64,000 nucleotides of DNA, from contig NZ_CABFVU010000005.1 in NCBI RefSeq assembly GCF_902150045.1, positions 1-64,000 of the forward strand, written 5' to 3'. Shown here one piece after another: positions 45,601-53,576 of the stretch. This stretch comes from Chitinophaga polysaccharea. Lineage in GTDB: Bacteria; Bacteroidota; Bacteroidia; Chitinophagales; Chitinophagaceae. Position numbers and translations under genes: made by a program. The number at the start of each line of letters is the position of its first letter. The stretch's first letter is position 1. Under the pieces are notes generated by a model that was not told the origin of the DNA, searched no databases, and saw only the letters and a list, made by a program, of their open reading frames with translations.

Positions 45601-45825
45601 CATAAAAGAAGCATCGCACTGGAACCGGAAATTGCCAGTCTGAATAACCTTGCTTATTTCCGCAACAACAAAGACCGGCTCATGAACAGTTATATACACA
45701 TGTCGATGAACCGGATGTTCATGGTGAACCAGCGCAGTCACGAGCTGGTCACTTACTATTTCCTGAACAGGTTTTATACTTCTGTTGCAGCACAAAAAAA
45801 ACAGTTAAATGAATACCATCAATAA
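42637..45825 (+). CDS. lanB: Class I lanthipeptide dehydratase (full-length LanB)
   Basis: A 1062-residue dehydratase, close to usual full LanB length. The N-terminal glutamylation part has R-S-T-P-Y-G-L-F-S-G, the LanB family signature. The C-terminal elimination (SpaB-C-like) part, from about residue 770, has W-L-Y-L-K-V-Y, W-F-F-I-R-Y-S-D-P-G-H-H-L-R-I-R and H-R-E-I-E-R-Y-G, whose Glu and Arg residues match those needed to eliminate glutamate in this family. It uses Glu-tRNA to dehydrate Ser and Thr in the precursor cores. It overlaps LanC by 17 bp, so the two are probably made together. Nothing suggests truncation. Confidence 0.92.
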   Translation: MEHKRDFFIHDHYLLRTPALPVDDIFKLNGETAGLNLNDANAIMKVINDLLSNSLFYEALFVGSRAVFNTYNELKDKSPVDLHKVRKLLFSLYKYFARMAVRSTPYGLFSGVTAGSVNDAASSILFAENKYRVSFEFNIDVIADLILQVGSHPEYKARIQYSVNNTLYEIDDKLLFVEQAQVNGGLQSRLSSVTVNDVIRHILQRARGGATISELVATIDVSATYQQKEKFVMDLIRSQVLVNEFYPSVSSRSFVHDFLAKARQHQISLPQVDELQKIYDAFNATTGINDLPALRASMMAQSLEYLRVESDFFKADLFYNTQTNNINRKIITEISEECFELSSLVPPKSAPDLEQFRHQFHRRYEEREIPLVQALDPNYGIGYGNAITGVAEYMPLIEGMPVVNPPQKINTHEDYLETIRKTVFRRFCEKKEHVVDIAPTELQASRKRNESKFNGKVPTNTYIFGTLIADSLPLLDSGNYKFQLVQTHAPFAAKLLTRFANGDATISNNIRQIISEETTANQDVILAEIVYLPSGNYANIVLRPPFRQYEIPYISQSRLDAGCQININDIMVSVRDNRVVLRSQRLDKEIIPCLTNSHYTFFGQPIYKFLADCSAQHVVHGFIWDWGELAAEKFLPRITYKHLVLSRARWLLPQTILDHRKEHIVEEYVDSLRNSRQLPRHVLLAEGDNELLLDLDNPICRQILAKELGKKEVTLCEFLQSPENCFLKQHNSSFTNEMLITMGTHRPMRPGQLSKFVAPQEIKRIFPPGSEWLYLKVYTGNKVQERILTEYVSDFARMHLEAGTLDKWFFIRYSDPGHHLRIRIHRASGADMPKWHSLTEQFEQGLEQFLTANQVINITIDTYHREIERYGAALIEATETLFYIDSVAITNFLSLLGGNEGEHWRWLFALVNIDRLLDDFNYDIAGKRALLEKLSNMFLHEFSMKDKKREKLLIKMMNDRYRRFQKDIADILLNRKADAKLTDAYNEFHKRSIALEPEIASLNNLAYFRNNKDRLMNSYIHMSMNRMFMVNQRSHELVTYYFLNRFYTSVAAQKKQLNEYHQ

Positions 45826-47002
45826 ACCCCTCACACTACATGATGTGATTGCAGCTATCACCGGTGCTTTGAAAGATACCGAAGCATCACTGCATAATCC
45901 TTCTTACGAAACGGGGCTACTGGGATATGCCCTCTATTACCTCTATCTTGCAAAGCATACTGGTAATGAGGATTACGCGCAGGAGGCCATGGGCTACTTC
46001 GATAAGGCGATGGCTGCACTTGATCTTAAAAATTTCAAAAAAATCTACCAGACAGACTCCATCGATGGCCATCTCGCACATATCGGAAGGTTCATTGAAT
46101 TTTGCAAACGGCATGAGCTGCTTGAAATAGAATCAGATGCATACCTGCTCCGCCTGGACGACATCCTCTTCGGGTTGCTGAAAAGTAAAATAACCATGAG
46201 GGATTTTGATCTGAACAGCGGCGCACTTGCCGCCGGTCATTATTTCCTGACACGGCTCAAAAGCACTCCCGCAGTGAAACCCCAGCTGGAATTCCTGGTA
46301 GAAAGCATTGATATGTGTGCCAGCCGCGATGAAAAGGGTGACTATTACTGGGTAAGCCCCACCCTGTTCGATCGGGCGTACCTGGGCATCTCCCACGGGT
46401 CCTGCATGGTCATCTCCTTTCTTCTCTCAGCCTGCGAAAATAATATCAGACCAGACACTTGCAGGAAAACGATCGGCAAAGCAATCAACTTCCTCCTGAA
46501 GCATTACAGAACTTCCCCATACAAAGGGCTGTTTCCCAACTATGTGGGCGATCCCATTGCCCCGATGCAATTCTCCTTATGTTACGGCGATCTCGGAATA
46601 GGCTATACGTTGTACAGGGCTGCCAGGCTTTTTCCCGGCGAACAACTCGCAGAATACCGCGACCTGGTACTGAATGATTGTCTGCAAAGAACAAAAGAAG
46701 ACAACCTGACCCTGGATGCCAGCATCATCTATGGCGCAGCTGGATTGGCATTCACTTTCGATAAGCTGGGAGCCTTGTCCGGCGACTTACGGTTTACCGA
46801 TCGGGCACGCTACTGGTATGAGCAGATTCCAACATATGCCATCCACGAAAACCGCTTTGCCGGCTTTAAAAGCAGGTTGCTGGCGGAAGACGTACTATGG
46901 CAGGTATCCTTCGGATGGGGCATTCTCGGCATCGGTATCGCATCGATGATCCATGTTAATGGCTCGCTGCCACCGATAGATGAGTTACTCATGATTGCTT
47001 AA
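45809..47002 (+). CDS. lanC: LanC-like cyclase with altered zinc-ligand site
   Basis: A 397-residue protein with the LanC alpha-toroid pattern: I-S-H-G-S-C (His196, the expected catalytic His), S-L-C-Y-G-D-L-G (Cys258, first zinc ligand), and S-F-G-W-G-I-L-G-I-G near the end. In known cyclases the second and third zinc ligands are the Cys-His of a C-H-G-x-x-G motif. Here the matching segment reads I-Y-G-A-A-G-L-A (Ile307-Tyr308), so both are missing. It may bind zinc another way, act only as a scaffold, or be a decayed cyclase. It overlaps the LanB stop. Confidence 0.85.
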   Translation: MNTINKPLTLHDVIAAITGALKDTEASLHNPSYETGLLGYALYYLYLAKHTGNEDYAQEAMGYFDKAMAALDLKNFKKIYQTDSIDGHLAHIGRFIEFCKRHELLEIESDAYLLRLDDILFGLLKSKITMRDFDLNSGALAAGHYFLTRLKSTPAVKPQLEFLVESIDMCASRDEKGDYYWVSPTLFDRAYLGISHGSCMVISFLLSACENNIRPDTCRKTIGKAINFLLKHYRTSPYKGLFPNYVGDPIAPMQFSLCYGDLGIGYTLYRAARLFPGEQLAEYRDLVLNDCLQRTKEDNLTLDASIIYGAAGLAFTFDKLGALSGDLRFTDRARYWYEQIPTYAIHENRFAGFKSRLLAEDVLWQVSFGWGILGIGIASMIHVNGSLPPIDELLMIA

Positions 47003-47020
47003 CATCAATCCATATTGGCT

Positions 47021-48052
47021 ATGACCGTTTTCAAAGAAGAAATAAACGTACCGGACTTCCTGCTTTCTGAAATAGAAAGCTTTCCTCCTTCCCTGGAGGA
47101 ATCCACCCTGCCGTATGATCATAACAGGTTGATCTTAATGCTGAGGGAGAAAGAGATATATAAGGTGTGTGACGCCACCAAAAAGGATTATGAGCTGCTG
47201 AACCAGTACGACAAACAATTCGGAAAGGTAGTATCCAACCTCGTGAAAGGGATAGAGATGGAAGCTGCTTTTGAAGAATACCTGGCCATAGAAAAACAGA
47301 TTGAGCAGGAAATCAGCGGCAATCTTTACATCTATGCCAGGCAGATGGCGTTGTCGGTAAAATCACTGTACTACTATAAAACAAAACGATATGATATCGC
47401 TACTGCCGTCACAATAGAATGTGTGGCAATGAATGAATACCTGGTGCGGCAAGGGCTCTATACGCTGGTATTCAGATGCCTGGAGCAGAATAAGAATATC
47501 TCCAGGATACTTTTCCGCAGCGGCGACGAAGAAGCCGGCAATGCCCTGCTGGTCCGGCTCTTTGATTATATGCTCAATGGAGGTGACCGGGATCTTTATG
47601 GCGTCATCTTCAAAGAGCCAGCCTTCTTTGAACGACAGGCGTATATCCGTGAAGCATATGCATACGAATGCTTTCGTATGATCGTAGAAGATATGATCCG
47701 TTTCCCGGGGAAAGGAGGACATCAGGCTAATTTCGTGCCCTGGTATCTGCAGCTGGACTTTGAAGTGAATACAACGGATCGCCAGATACTGTATAACTGG
47801 ATCTACGTAAGCCGGCAACTTTGGGAGAATAATTATGAACATTATTTCGAATCGCTGCTAACCTTCCTGAAAGAGCCCGTAAGCCAATTGTATGATGTGT
47901 TGAAATTACAGCAGGCAATCGCTGCTAGCAAGGTGATCAAAGCCAGTGATCATCGTGAAAAGGGGAAAATCATCGACGCAATCAATACATTTATTACGAC
48001 GAAGCTGAATGTTCCAAAGTCGCTGTTGTTCAAGATAATTGATAACATCTGA
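47021..48052 (+). CDS. Unrecognised protein inside the lanthipeptide operon
   Basis: A 343-residue, soluble, mostly helical protein without signal peptide or membrane segment. It has many Tyr/Phe/Trp residues and acidic N-terminal stretches (I-E-S-F-P-P-S-L-E-E-S), and helices such as A-R-Q-M-A-L-S-V-K-S-L-Y-Y-Y-K-T. I know no family; a helical-repeat fold is possible. The ATG at 47021 is preferred over the TTG at 47015. It sits 18 nt after LanC and 3 nt before the transporter, so it is part of the operon and probably acts in maturation, export or protection. Confidence 0.75.
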   Translation: MTVFKEEINVPDFLLSEIESFPPSLEESTLPYDHNRLILMLREKEIYKVCDATKKDYELLNQYDKQFGKVVSNLVKGIEMEAAFEEYLAIEKQIEQEISGNLYIYARQMALSVKSLYYYKTKRYDIATAVTIECVAMNEYLVRQGLYTLVFRCLEQNKNISRILFRSGDEEAGNALLVRLFDYMLNGGDRDLYGVIFKEPAFFERQAYIREAYAYECFRMIVEDMIRFPGKGGHQANFVPWYLQLDFEVNTTDRQILYNWIYVSRQLWENNYEHYFESLLTFLKEPVSQLYDVLKLQQAIAASKVIKASDHREKGKIIDAINTFITTKLNVPKSLLFKIIDNI

Positions 48053-48055
48053 TCT

Positions 48056-50299
48056 ATGTTGCCCATGTTTAAGCCTTCCATAAATTTTGTGTATCAGTCC
48101 AACCAGATGGACTGTGGCCCTGCCTGTCTTGCGATGATCACTGCTTACCATGGCAGGCCATACGACATGGACTTTCTGCGCAAGCACACCTATATCAGCC
48201 GCAAAGGTGTTTCCTTGTTAGGGATCAAGGAGGCAGCAGAATATATCGGGCTGAATGTGTTCCCGGGAAAACTCTCTGTTGACGGGTTATGTACAAAAAA
48301 GTTACCCTTACCCGCGATCCTGCACTGGAACAAAAATCATTTTGTGGTGCTGGTGAAAATATCCAGGAACAGGTTTAGCGGCAAATACATTTTCAGGGTC
48401 GCCGATCCTGCACATGGCATGATCTCGCTGTCGCAGGAAAAATTCGAAAAATACTGGATAGCCTCGGAAGGCAATGGGATAGCGCTTTTCCTTACTCCTA
48501 CAGAGGATTTTTACAAAAAAGATCCACCGCCACAGGCGGGGCGCCTGGGACTGCGACATCTGTACAGTTATCTTTTGCCTCATAAACGTTCCGTGGCATT
48601 GCTGATGCTAATGTTGGTGATCGGTTCGTTTTTTTCTTTCGCATTTCCTTTTCTTACGCAGCAGTTGATTGATAAAGGAATCACTGCCAGGGACATGCAT
48701 TTCATCACACTGATACTGCTGGCACAGCTGAGCCTTTTTGCCGGTAATATTGTGACAGACATGTTCCGTAACTGGATCGTATTGATCGTTGGTACGAAAG
48801 TAAATATCCGGATCATTTCCGATTTTTTGGGAAAACTGCTACGGCTGCCGATCAAGTTCTTCGACTCCAAGCTCATGGGCGATTTTACGCAACGCATCGC
48901 CGATCATGCGCGGATAGAACTTTTCCTGACATCACAGAGTTTACCAACCTTGTTTTCCATGATCACTTTTTCAGTGTATTTCGGGATACTATGGTATTAC
49001 AATACGAACATCCTGCTGGTATATCTTGGACTGAGCGCCGTATCCATCCTCTGGTCGCTCTTCTGGATGAAGAAGCGCAGGATCCTTGATTACCTGCAGT
49101 TCCAGCAGCACAGCGAAACCCAGGAATCGATCTATGAGATCATGAAAGGTGTATCCGAGCTGAAATTAAACAGGTTCGAAGATTACAAGCGCCGGGAGTG
49201 GGAAAAGATACAAGAGCGGCTTTTTGCCATCAGTATACGGATTCTAAAACTTAACCAGGTGCAGGTAACCGGTTTTGAGTTACTGAACCAGGTCAAGAAT
49301 ATTCTCGTCACTTTCATGGCAGCTTCCCTGGTGATAAAAGGCAACCTCACGCTGGGCGCGTTGTTGAGCGTATCTTATATCATCGGGCAAATGAATGCAC
49401 CTGTCAGTCAGCTGATGAGCTTCTTCCGTTCCATGCAGGATGCGAGGCTGAGCCTGGAGCGGTTGAATGAAGTACAGATACATCCTGATGAGGAAGCTGC
49501 ACCCATGGAAAACAACGAACATACATTGCAACAGCTGAAAGAGGCGGGACAGTGTGGCGAACTGCATTTCCGCATACGTAACCTGTCTTTTCAGTATGAA
49601 GGTCCACGTTCCCCGTTTGTGCTGAAAGGGATCAATATGGCTATCCGCCAGGGGAAAGTAACGGCGATAGTGGGCGCCAGTGGTAGTGGTAAAACAACGC
49701 TGATGAAATTGCTGCTTAAATTTTATGAACCTACCTCCGGTGAAATTATGCTGGGCGGCCGGCAGCTGATAGAAGTGCCCCATAGCTGGGCCAGGCAACA
49801 TAGCGGCGTGGTAATGCAGGATGGATTTATCTTTGGAGATACCATTGAAAGAAATATCGTTTGTGGAGATGAACACATTGACTATGACAGACTCAGAAAG
49901 GCGGTCCGGATCGCGAATATAGAAAGCTATGTCCATTCACTGCCGTTGGGCCTGAACACCAAAATTGGTTCTTCCGGCAACGATATTTCCGGCGGGCAGC
50001 GACAACGCCTGCTCATTGCGCGTGCCGTGTACCGGAATCCGCAGTTCCTCTTTTTCGATGAGGCCACTTCCGCCCTTGATGCGGAAAACGAGAAGATCAT
50101 CCATGAACGTTTACAGGCATTTTTCAAAGGCCGTACGGTAATGATCATCGCACACCGGCTGTCTACCGTAAAGAATGCAGACCAGATCATTGTACTCAAA
50201 GATGGTGAGATTGTTGAAAAAGGTACTCACCAGGAGTTGGTGTCAAATAAATTTGAGTATTATAACCTGGTGAAAAATCAGCTGGAACTGGGTTCCTGA
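48056..50299 (+). CDS. lanT: C39 peptidase-ABC exporter (leader-cleaving LanT)
   Basis: A 747-residue fused exporter. Residues 1-150 form a C39 peptidase with Cys20 in Q-M-D-C-G-P-A-C-L, His95 in N-K-N-H-F-V-V-L and Asp117 in R-V-A-D-P-A-H-G. The membrane domain (about 170-440) has the usual hydrophobic segments. The ATPase has Walker A G-A-S-G-S-G-K-T-T-L, signature I-S-G-G-Q-R-Q-R, Walker B F-L-F-F-D-E-A-T-S-A-L-D and switch His in I-I-A-H-R-L. It should cut the precursors after Gly-Gly and move the core across the inner membrane. No HlyD-like adaptor or outer-membrane channel is nearby. Confidence 0.93.
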   Translation: MLPMFKPSINFVYQSNQMDCGPACLAMITAYHGRPYDMDFLRKHTYISRKGVSLLGIKEAAEYIGLNVFPGKLSVDGLCTKKLPLPAILHWNKNHFVVLVKISRNRFSGKYIFRVADPAHGMISLSQEKFEKYWIASEGNGIALFLTPTEDFYKKDPPPQAGRLGLRHLYSYLLPHKRSVALLMLMLVIGSFFSFAFPFLTQQLIDKGITARDMHFITLILLAQLSLFAGNIVTDMFRNWIVLIVGTKVNIRIISDFLGKLLRLPIKFFDSKLMGDFTQRIADHARIELFLTSQSLPTLFSMITFSVYFGILWYYNTNILLVYLGLSAVSILWSLFWMKKRRILDYLQFQQHSETQESIYEIMKGVSELKLNRFEDYKRREWEKIQERLFAISIRILKLNQVQVTGFELLNQVKNILVTFMAASLVIKGNLTLGALLSVSYIIGQMNAPVSQLMSFFRSMQDARLSLERLNEVQIHPDEEAAPMENNEHTLQQLKEAGQCGELHFRIRNLSFQYEGPRSPFVLKGINMAIRQGKVTAIVGASGSGKTTLMKLLLKFYEPTSGEIMLGGRQLIEVPHSWARQHSGVVMQDGFIFGDTIERNIVCGDEHIDYDRLRKAVRIANIESYVHSLPLGLNTKIGSSGNDISGGQRQRLLIARAVYRNPQFLFFDEATSALDAENEKIIHERLQAFFKGRTVMIIAHRLSTVKNADQIIVLKDGEIVEKGTHQELVSNKFEYYNLVKNQLELGS

Positions 50300-50376
50300 C
50301 GGCGCATGGCCTCTCCCCTCTGAAAAAAGTCTCGCGATTTTGAAAATCTGTTTAGCCCTTCCATTACAGGAAATAT

Positions 50377-50586
50377 CCGAAGAAAAACAGATTGAAGCGA
50401 TAAATGGTAGAAACGGTTTTTGCTCAGTTGTGCGATCAGCTGAACCTTAGAAGGAACTATGACAGATCATTTGTTTGTTTGGCTACCAGGTTAGCTTCCA
50501 AGCTATCGGCAACTTCCTTGCTCCAGTTCATCAATTTCAAAAATGGACTCAAAATTTCAAAGATTAAACATGCTTTAGCTTTTTAA
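50377..50586 (+). pseudogene. C-terminal remnant of an IS982-like transposase
   Basis: From 50404 the frame reads V-E-T-V-F-A-Q-L-C-D-Q-L-N-L-R-R-N-Y, followed by a helical tail. This matches the C-terminal end of IS982-family transposases (typically I-E-T-V-F-S-Q-L). A stop just before it and the missing N-terminal catalytic part show it is dead. It marks the right side of the lanthipeptide cluster. Confidence 0.7.
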
Positions 50587-50716
50587 TAGCACAACACGTT
50601 ACATTTTATATAATAATAGCCTGTATGACGGTGCAAACAAAAATGAAGGCCTCCTGGGAATGATTAAAAAAAGCCGGCATGCGAAAGCAATGAATCTGCC
50701 GGTATTCAGTAAACAT

Positions 50717-50754
50717 AAATGCCGCAGCAGCCTTTAACAGCTGCTGCGGCATTT
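50717..50754 (-). terminator. Intrinsic terminator after the MFS gene
   Basis: Perfect 15-bp arms 50717-50731 and 50740-50754 with an 8-nt loop (GCCGCAGCAGC and complement). It is 16 nt beyond the MFS stop on the minus strand, with an A/T-rich flank. Confidence 0.75.
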
Positions 50755-50769
50755 TAAAAAATGGTTGGT

Positions 50770-51960
50770 TTAAGCATGCAGCATAGGAGCAGGGAATTCC
50801 TTTTCTGCATTAGCATCTACAGCTGTTGCCTGGTGCTTCTCGCCAAAAGTAACGAAGCTCAGTCCAAGGTTAACAGCCAGCAGCGCTGCACTCATCCAGA
50901 TCACGTTATGAACGCCGTAACTGGCTATAATTAAGCCTCCCAGCATGGTGCCCAGCGATATGCCGATATTATAGCAGGAGGTAAGCAGGCTGTTTACAAA
51001 CTCCAGTGCACTGTGTGGTACAGAACGGGTGGTACGTATATTTCCTATTAAGAAGCCACCTGTATGAATGGCGCCCCAGAAGGAAAGGATAATGACCATC
51101 GGAATAAAGATACCGCCAAAGAAATACGCCAGCACCTGTACGAGGATCAGCAAAGAGAAAAATATGCGGGTGGTGCGCATCACATTCCTACTTAGCGCAA
51201 TACCGGTGATCCAGTTACTCAATACGCCCATACCGCCAAATAAAAGCAGCATAAGGCTTACCTGGGCACCATTCATATGGGAGATCTTTTCCAGGTAGAC
51301 GGCCAGGTAACTATAACTTGAAAACATACCCGCCAGCATCAAAATGGTGGAAACGAGGTTCAGCCATAACTGTGGATTCTTTAATACATACAATTGGCTG
51401 TCGCCCGTAGTTTTCCTGATGGCGGGCATAGAGGGAACAAAAAGCAGCAGCCCCATAAATGCGACCAGGCTCACAAAGCTGGCAAGGAAAAAGGAGGCCT
51501 GCCAGTTATTGAAAAATTCCGCCGCATAAGTGGTGATCGGCACGCCCATTACGGTGGCAATGCTAACTCCCGACATTACTACGGAAACCGCTTTACTGCC
51601 GGATTCTTTATATGCCACTGCCAGTGAAATGTTCCAGAACAGCGGGTGTAAAAAAGCCGGTAACACCCTGGCAATCATCAGCACCGTAAAATTGGGCGAG
51701 AAGGCGGAAAGCAGGTTGGATACTACAAATACAGCCAGTACAAGTGTCATCAGCAGCTTGCGGTTTATATTGGTGGTTAGCGCGGTGATAAACGGGGACG
51801 ACACTGCCACCGTTAACGCAAATGCACTTAATAACCATCCCGCCGTATCCACGGAAACATCAAATACCTTAGCCAGATTAGGTAGTATGCCTATAACGCC
51901 AAATTCGGTGGTGATAATTCCAAAGGCTCCCAAGGCCATTGCGTAGATCGACTTTTTCAT
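50770..51960 (-). CDS. MFS transporter
   Basis: A 396-residue membrane protein with about twelve hydrophobic segments. The N-terminus (M-K-K-S-I-Y-A-M-A-L-G-A-F-G-I-I-T-T-E-F) resembles AraJ/SotB-type drug or sugar efflux proteins. I chose the ATG read from 51960 since upstream in-frame codons do not look like this family. An ArsR-like gene lies 76 nt upstream on the same strand, which would make this a repressor-controlled efflux pump. The substrate is unknown. Confidence 0.85.
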   Translation of the reverse strand: MKKSIYAMALGAFGIITTEFGVIGILPNLAKVFDVSVDTAGWLLSAFALTVAVSSPFITALTTNINRKLLMTLVLAVFVVSNLLSAFSPNFTVLMIARVLPAFLHPLFWNISLAVAYKESGSKAVSVVMSGVSIATVMGVPITTYAAEFFNNWQASFFLASFVSLVAFMGLLLFVPSMPAIRKTTGDSQLYVLKNPQLWLNLVSTILMLAGMFSSYSYLAVYLEKISHMNGAQVSLMLLLFGGMGVLSNWITGIALSRNVMRTTRIFFSLLILVQVLAYFFGGIFIPMVIILSFWGAIHTGGFLIGNIRTTRSVPHSALEFVNSLLTSCYNIGISLGTMLGGLIIASYGVHNVIWMSAALLAVNLGLSFVTFGEKHQATAVDANAEKEFPAPMLHA

Positions 51961-52036
51961 TGATGCAACAATTTGAATATTTGAATGTTTCGATATGTTT
52001 ATGATGATAAATATTGCCTGTTCGGGGAAGAAAGTG

Positions 52037-52312
52037 TTATGCCTTGAAGGCATTAAGGCGATCAATATAATCGTCCAGCACTTTCTGATTTAAAACGTAC
52101 TTTACATTGCGTCCCTCTTTTTCAGGTATGAGCAAATCTGCATCTACCAACTGCTTCAAATGGTGGGAAATGGAAGGTTGGGTAAGATCCAGCATATCGG
52201 TTATCTCTGCACAGTATAAACATCCCTGCTTCTTTCTGAATTGCTGGAGGACAGTGATCCTGCTGGCATCACTCAGTGCACGGGATATCTTCTCAAATTT
52301 TCTATTGTCCAT
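52037..52312 (-). CDS. ArsR-family transcriptional repressor
   Basis: A 91-residue winged-helix protein starting M-D-N-R-K-F-E-K-I-S. The helix-turn-helix is D-L-T-Q-P-S-I-S-H-H-L-K-Q-L-V, followed by the wing (G-R-N-V-K-Y-V-L-N). A Cys pair in Q-G-C-L-Y-C-A-E-I could bind a metal or sense thiol state. It sits just upstream of the MFS gene on the same strand and probably represses it. An in-frame upstream start (to 52366) gives an unlikely N-terminus. Confidence 0.85.
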   Translation of the reverse strand: MDNRKFEKISRALSDASRITVLQQFRKKQGCLYCAEITDMLDLTQPSISHHLKQLVDADLLIPEKEGRNVKYVLNQKVLDDYIDRLNAFKA

Positions 52313-52382
52313 ATCCGGGAACAAATTGTTTCGGGTACAAAGATAAGAAAAAAAATATAGAAACATATAAATGTTTCTATGA

Positions 52383-52426
52383 GGTAAAAAAAGCCCCCGG
52401 GTTTACCTGGAAGGAAACCCGGGGGC
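52383..52426 (-). terminator. GC-rich intrinsic terminator after the GH43 gene
   Basis: GCCCCCGGGTTT (52393-52404) and AAACCCGGGGGC (52415-52426) are perfect 12-bp arms with a 10-nt loop. On the minus strand a T run follows (A run at 52386-52392). It ends GH43 transcription 22 nt after its stop. Confidence 0.85.
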
Positions 52427-52448
52427 CGCAAGGGGGAAGCCCTGAAAA

Positions 52449-53576
52449 TTATTTGCTTCCGGGCACAGCCTGTGGGGTAGTGGTAGGCCCTTCCACTACC
52501 AGCCTGCCATCTTTTAAAATCTTCATCCGGTCAATAAAAACAACGCGCTGATCGCCTGTGGCGGAAGTGCGGGCATGATATACACAAAGCATTTCTTTTC
52601 CATCCGGGGAATAGGTGATGCTGTTATGCCCTGTTCCGGTAACGGTGCCGCCTTTTTCCACGTTTTTCTGCAACACAGGATTATTGGCGCCTTTCACAAA
52701 AGGCCCCAGGGGGCTTTTGGAAGTGGCATATCCTACGGCGTAGTTCTTACCGCCAAAATAGTTGGCAGAGTACATCATGTAATAGGTATCTCCCTTTTTA
52801 AAGGCAACGGAACCTTCCGTCCACCGGCGGTTCACTTCTTTTGAGGTAACGGAGCGGCTTTCCCATTCGGAATGCTTATCATTCATTTTAACAGGAGGAC
52901 GTAATAACAGCACCGGCTCTCCGGTTACACCGCTGAAATCAGGCTTCAGCTCCACGCCGTATACCCAGCTTTCCTCTATGGTATCAAACCATCCCTTTTG
53001 TTTGGCCCAGGTGGCTACTTCGCTTTCTACAGGATGTTTATAGCAGCAGCGGGAGTAGTAAAGATAAATTTTACCGCTTTTATCAAAGAGTACATTGGCA
53101 TCAATAACAGGATAACCGGGATCAAAAACAGGGCGGTTGTTGATATCGGTGAATGGCCCGGTAGGACGGTCGGCCACGGCCACGCCTATACGGAAATTCT
53201 CTAGTTCTTTATTTGGATTTTCTTTCCACTGGGCGCTGTAGAACATATAGAACTTACCTTTATATTCATACACTTCAGGCGCCCAGTAAGCCCCGTTCCA
53301 TGCGGCGGTAGAATCGCTCCAGCCGCCTTTGTTACCTGCATAATATACCTGGCCTTCATCTTTCCAGTTCACCAGGTCGGTAGAGGAATAAGCAGCAAAC
53401 CCATTTTTGGCAATACCACCGGTGCCGTACATATAGTATTTGTCGCCGCTAACATGCAATACATACGGATCGCCGAACTCCACCGGCAGCGGGTTCTGGT
53501 AAGTGCGCGATTGCGCCGTTAACCCGTTTGTATACAGGGCTAATGTCAGCATTAAGCATCCAATCGAAATCTTCAT
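52449..53576 (-). CDS. Glycoside hydrolase family 43 protein
   Basis: A 375-residue exported enzyme with signal peptide M-K-I-S-I-G-C-L-M-L-T-L-A-L-Y. The five-bladed propeller pattern of GH43 is visible: F-G-D-P-Y-V (catalytic base Asp), W-A-P-E-V-Y-E-Y-K-G-K-F-Y-M-F-Y-S, D-A-N-V-L-F-D (Asp that tunes the acid) and W-T-E-G-S-V (catalytic acid Glu). The family cleaves arabinan, xylan or galactan side chains. I start it at the ATG read from 53576. It lies upstream of and divergent from the sigma/FecR/SusCD locus and likely serves the same glycan. Confidence 0.87.
   Translation of the reverse strand: MKISIGCLMLTLALYTNGLTAQSRTYQNPLPVEFGDPYVLHVSGDKYYMYGTGGIAKNGFAAYSSTDLVNWKDEGQVYYAGNKGGWSDSTAAWNGAYWAPEVYEYKGKFYMFYSAQWKENPNKELENFRIGVAVADRPTGPFTDINNRPVFDPGYPVIDANVLFDKSGKIYLYYSRCCYKHPVESEVATWAKQKGWFDTIEESWVYGVELKPDFSGVTGEPVLLLRPPVKMNDKHSEWESRSVTSKEVNRRWTEGSVAFKKGDTYYMMYSANYFGGKNYAVGYATSKSPLGPFVKGANNPVLQKNVEKGGTVTGTGHNSITYSPDGKEMLCVYHARTSATGDQRVVFIDRMKILKDGRLVVEGPTTTPQAVPGSK

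Noticed and set aside
42637..45825. Thiopeptide-type split dehydratase
   Set aside because: Both LanB domains are in one chain and double-glycine precursors plus a LanC-like gene are present, so class I lanthipeptide is the better fit.
41599..50299. Pinensin cluster (known antifungal lanthipeptides of Chitinophaga)
   Set aside because: As I recall, pinensins use a split dehydratase and have a different core; here LanB is a single chain and the cores are CGxGG modules.
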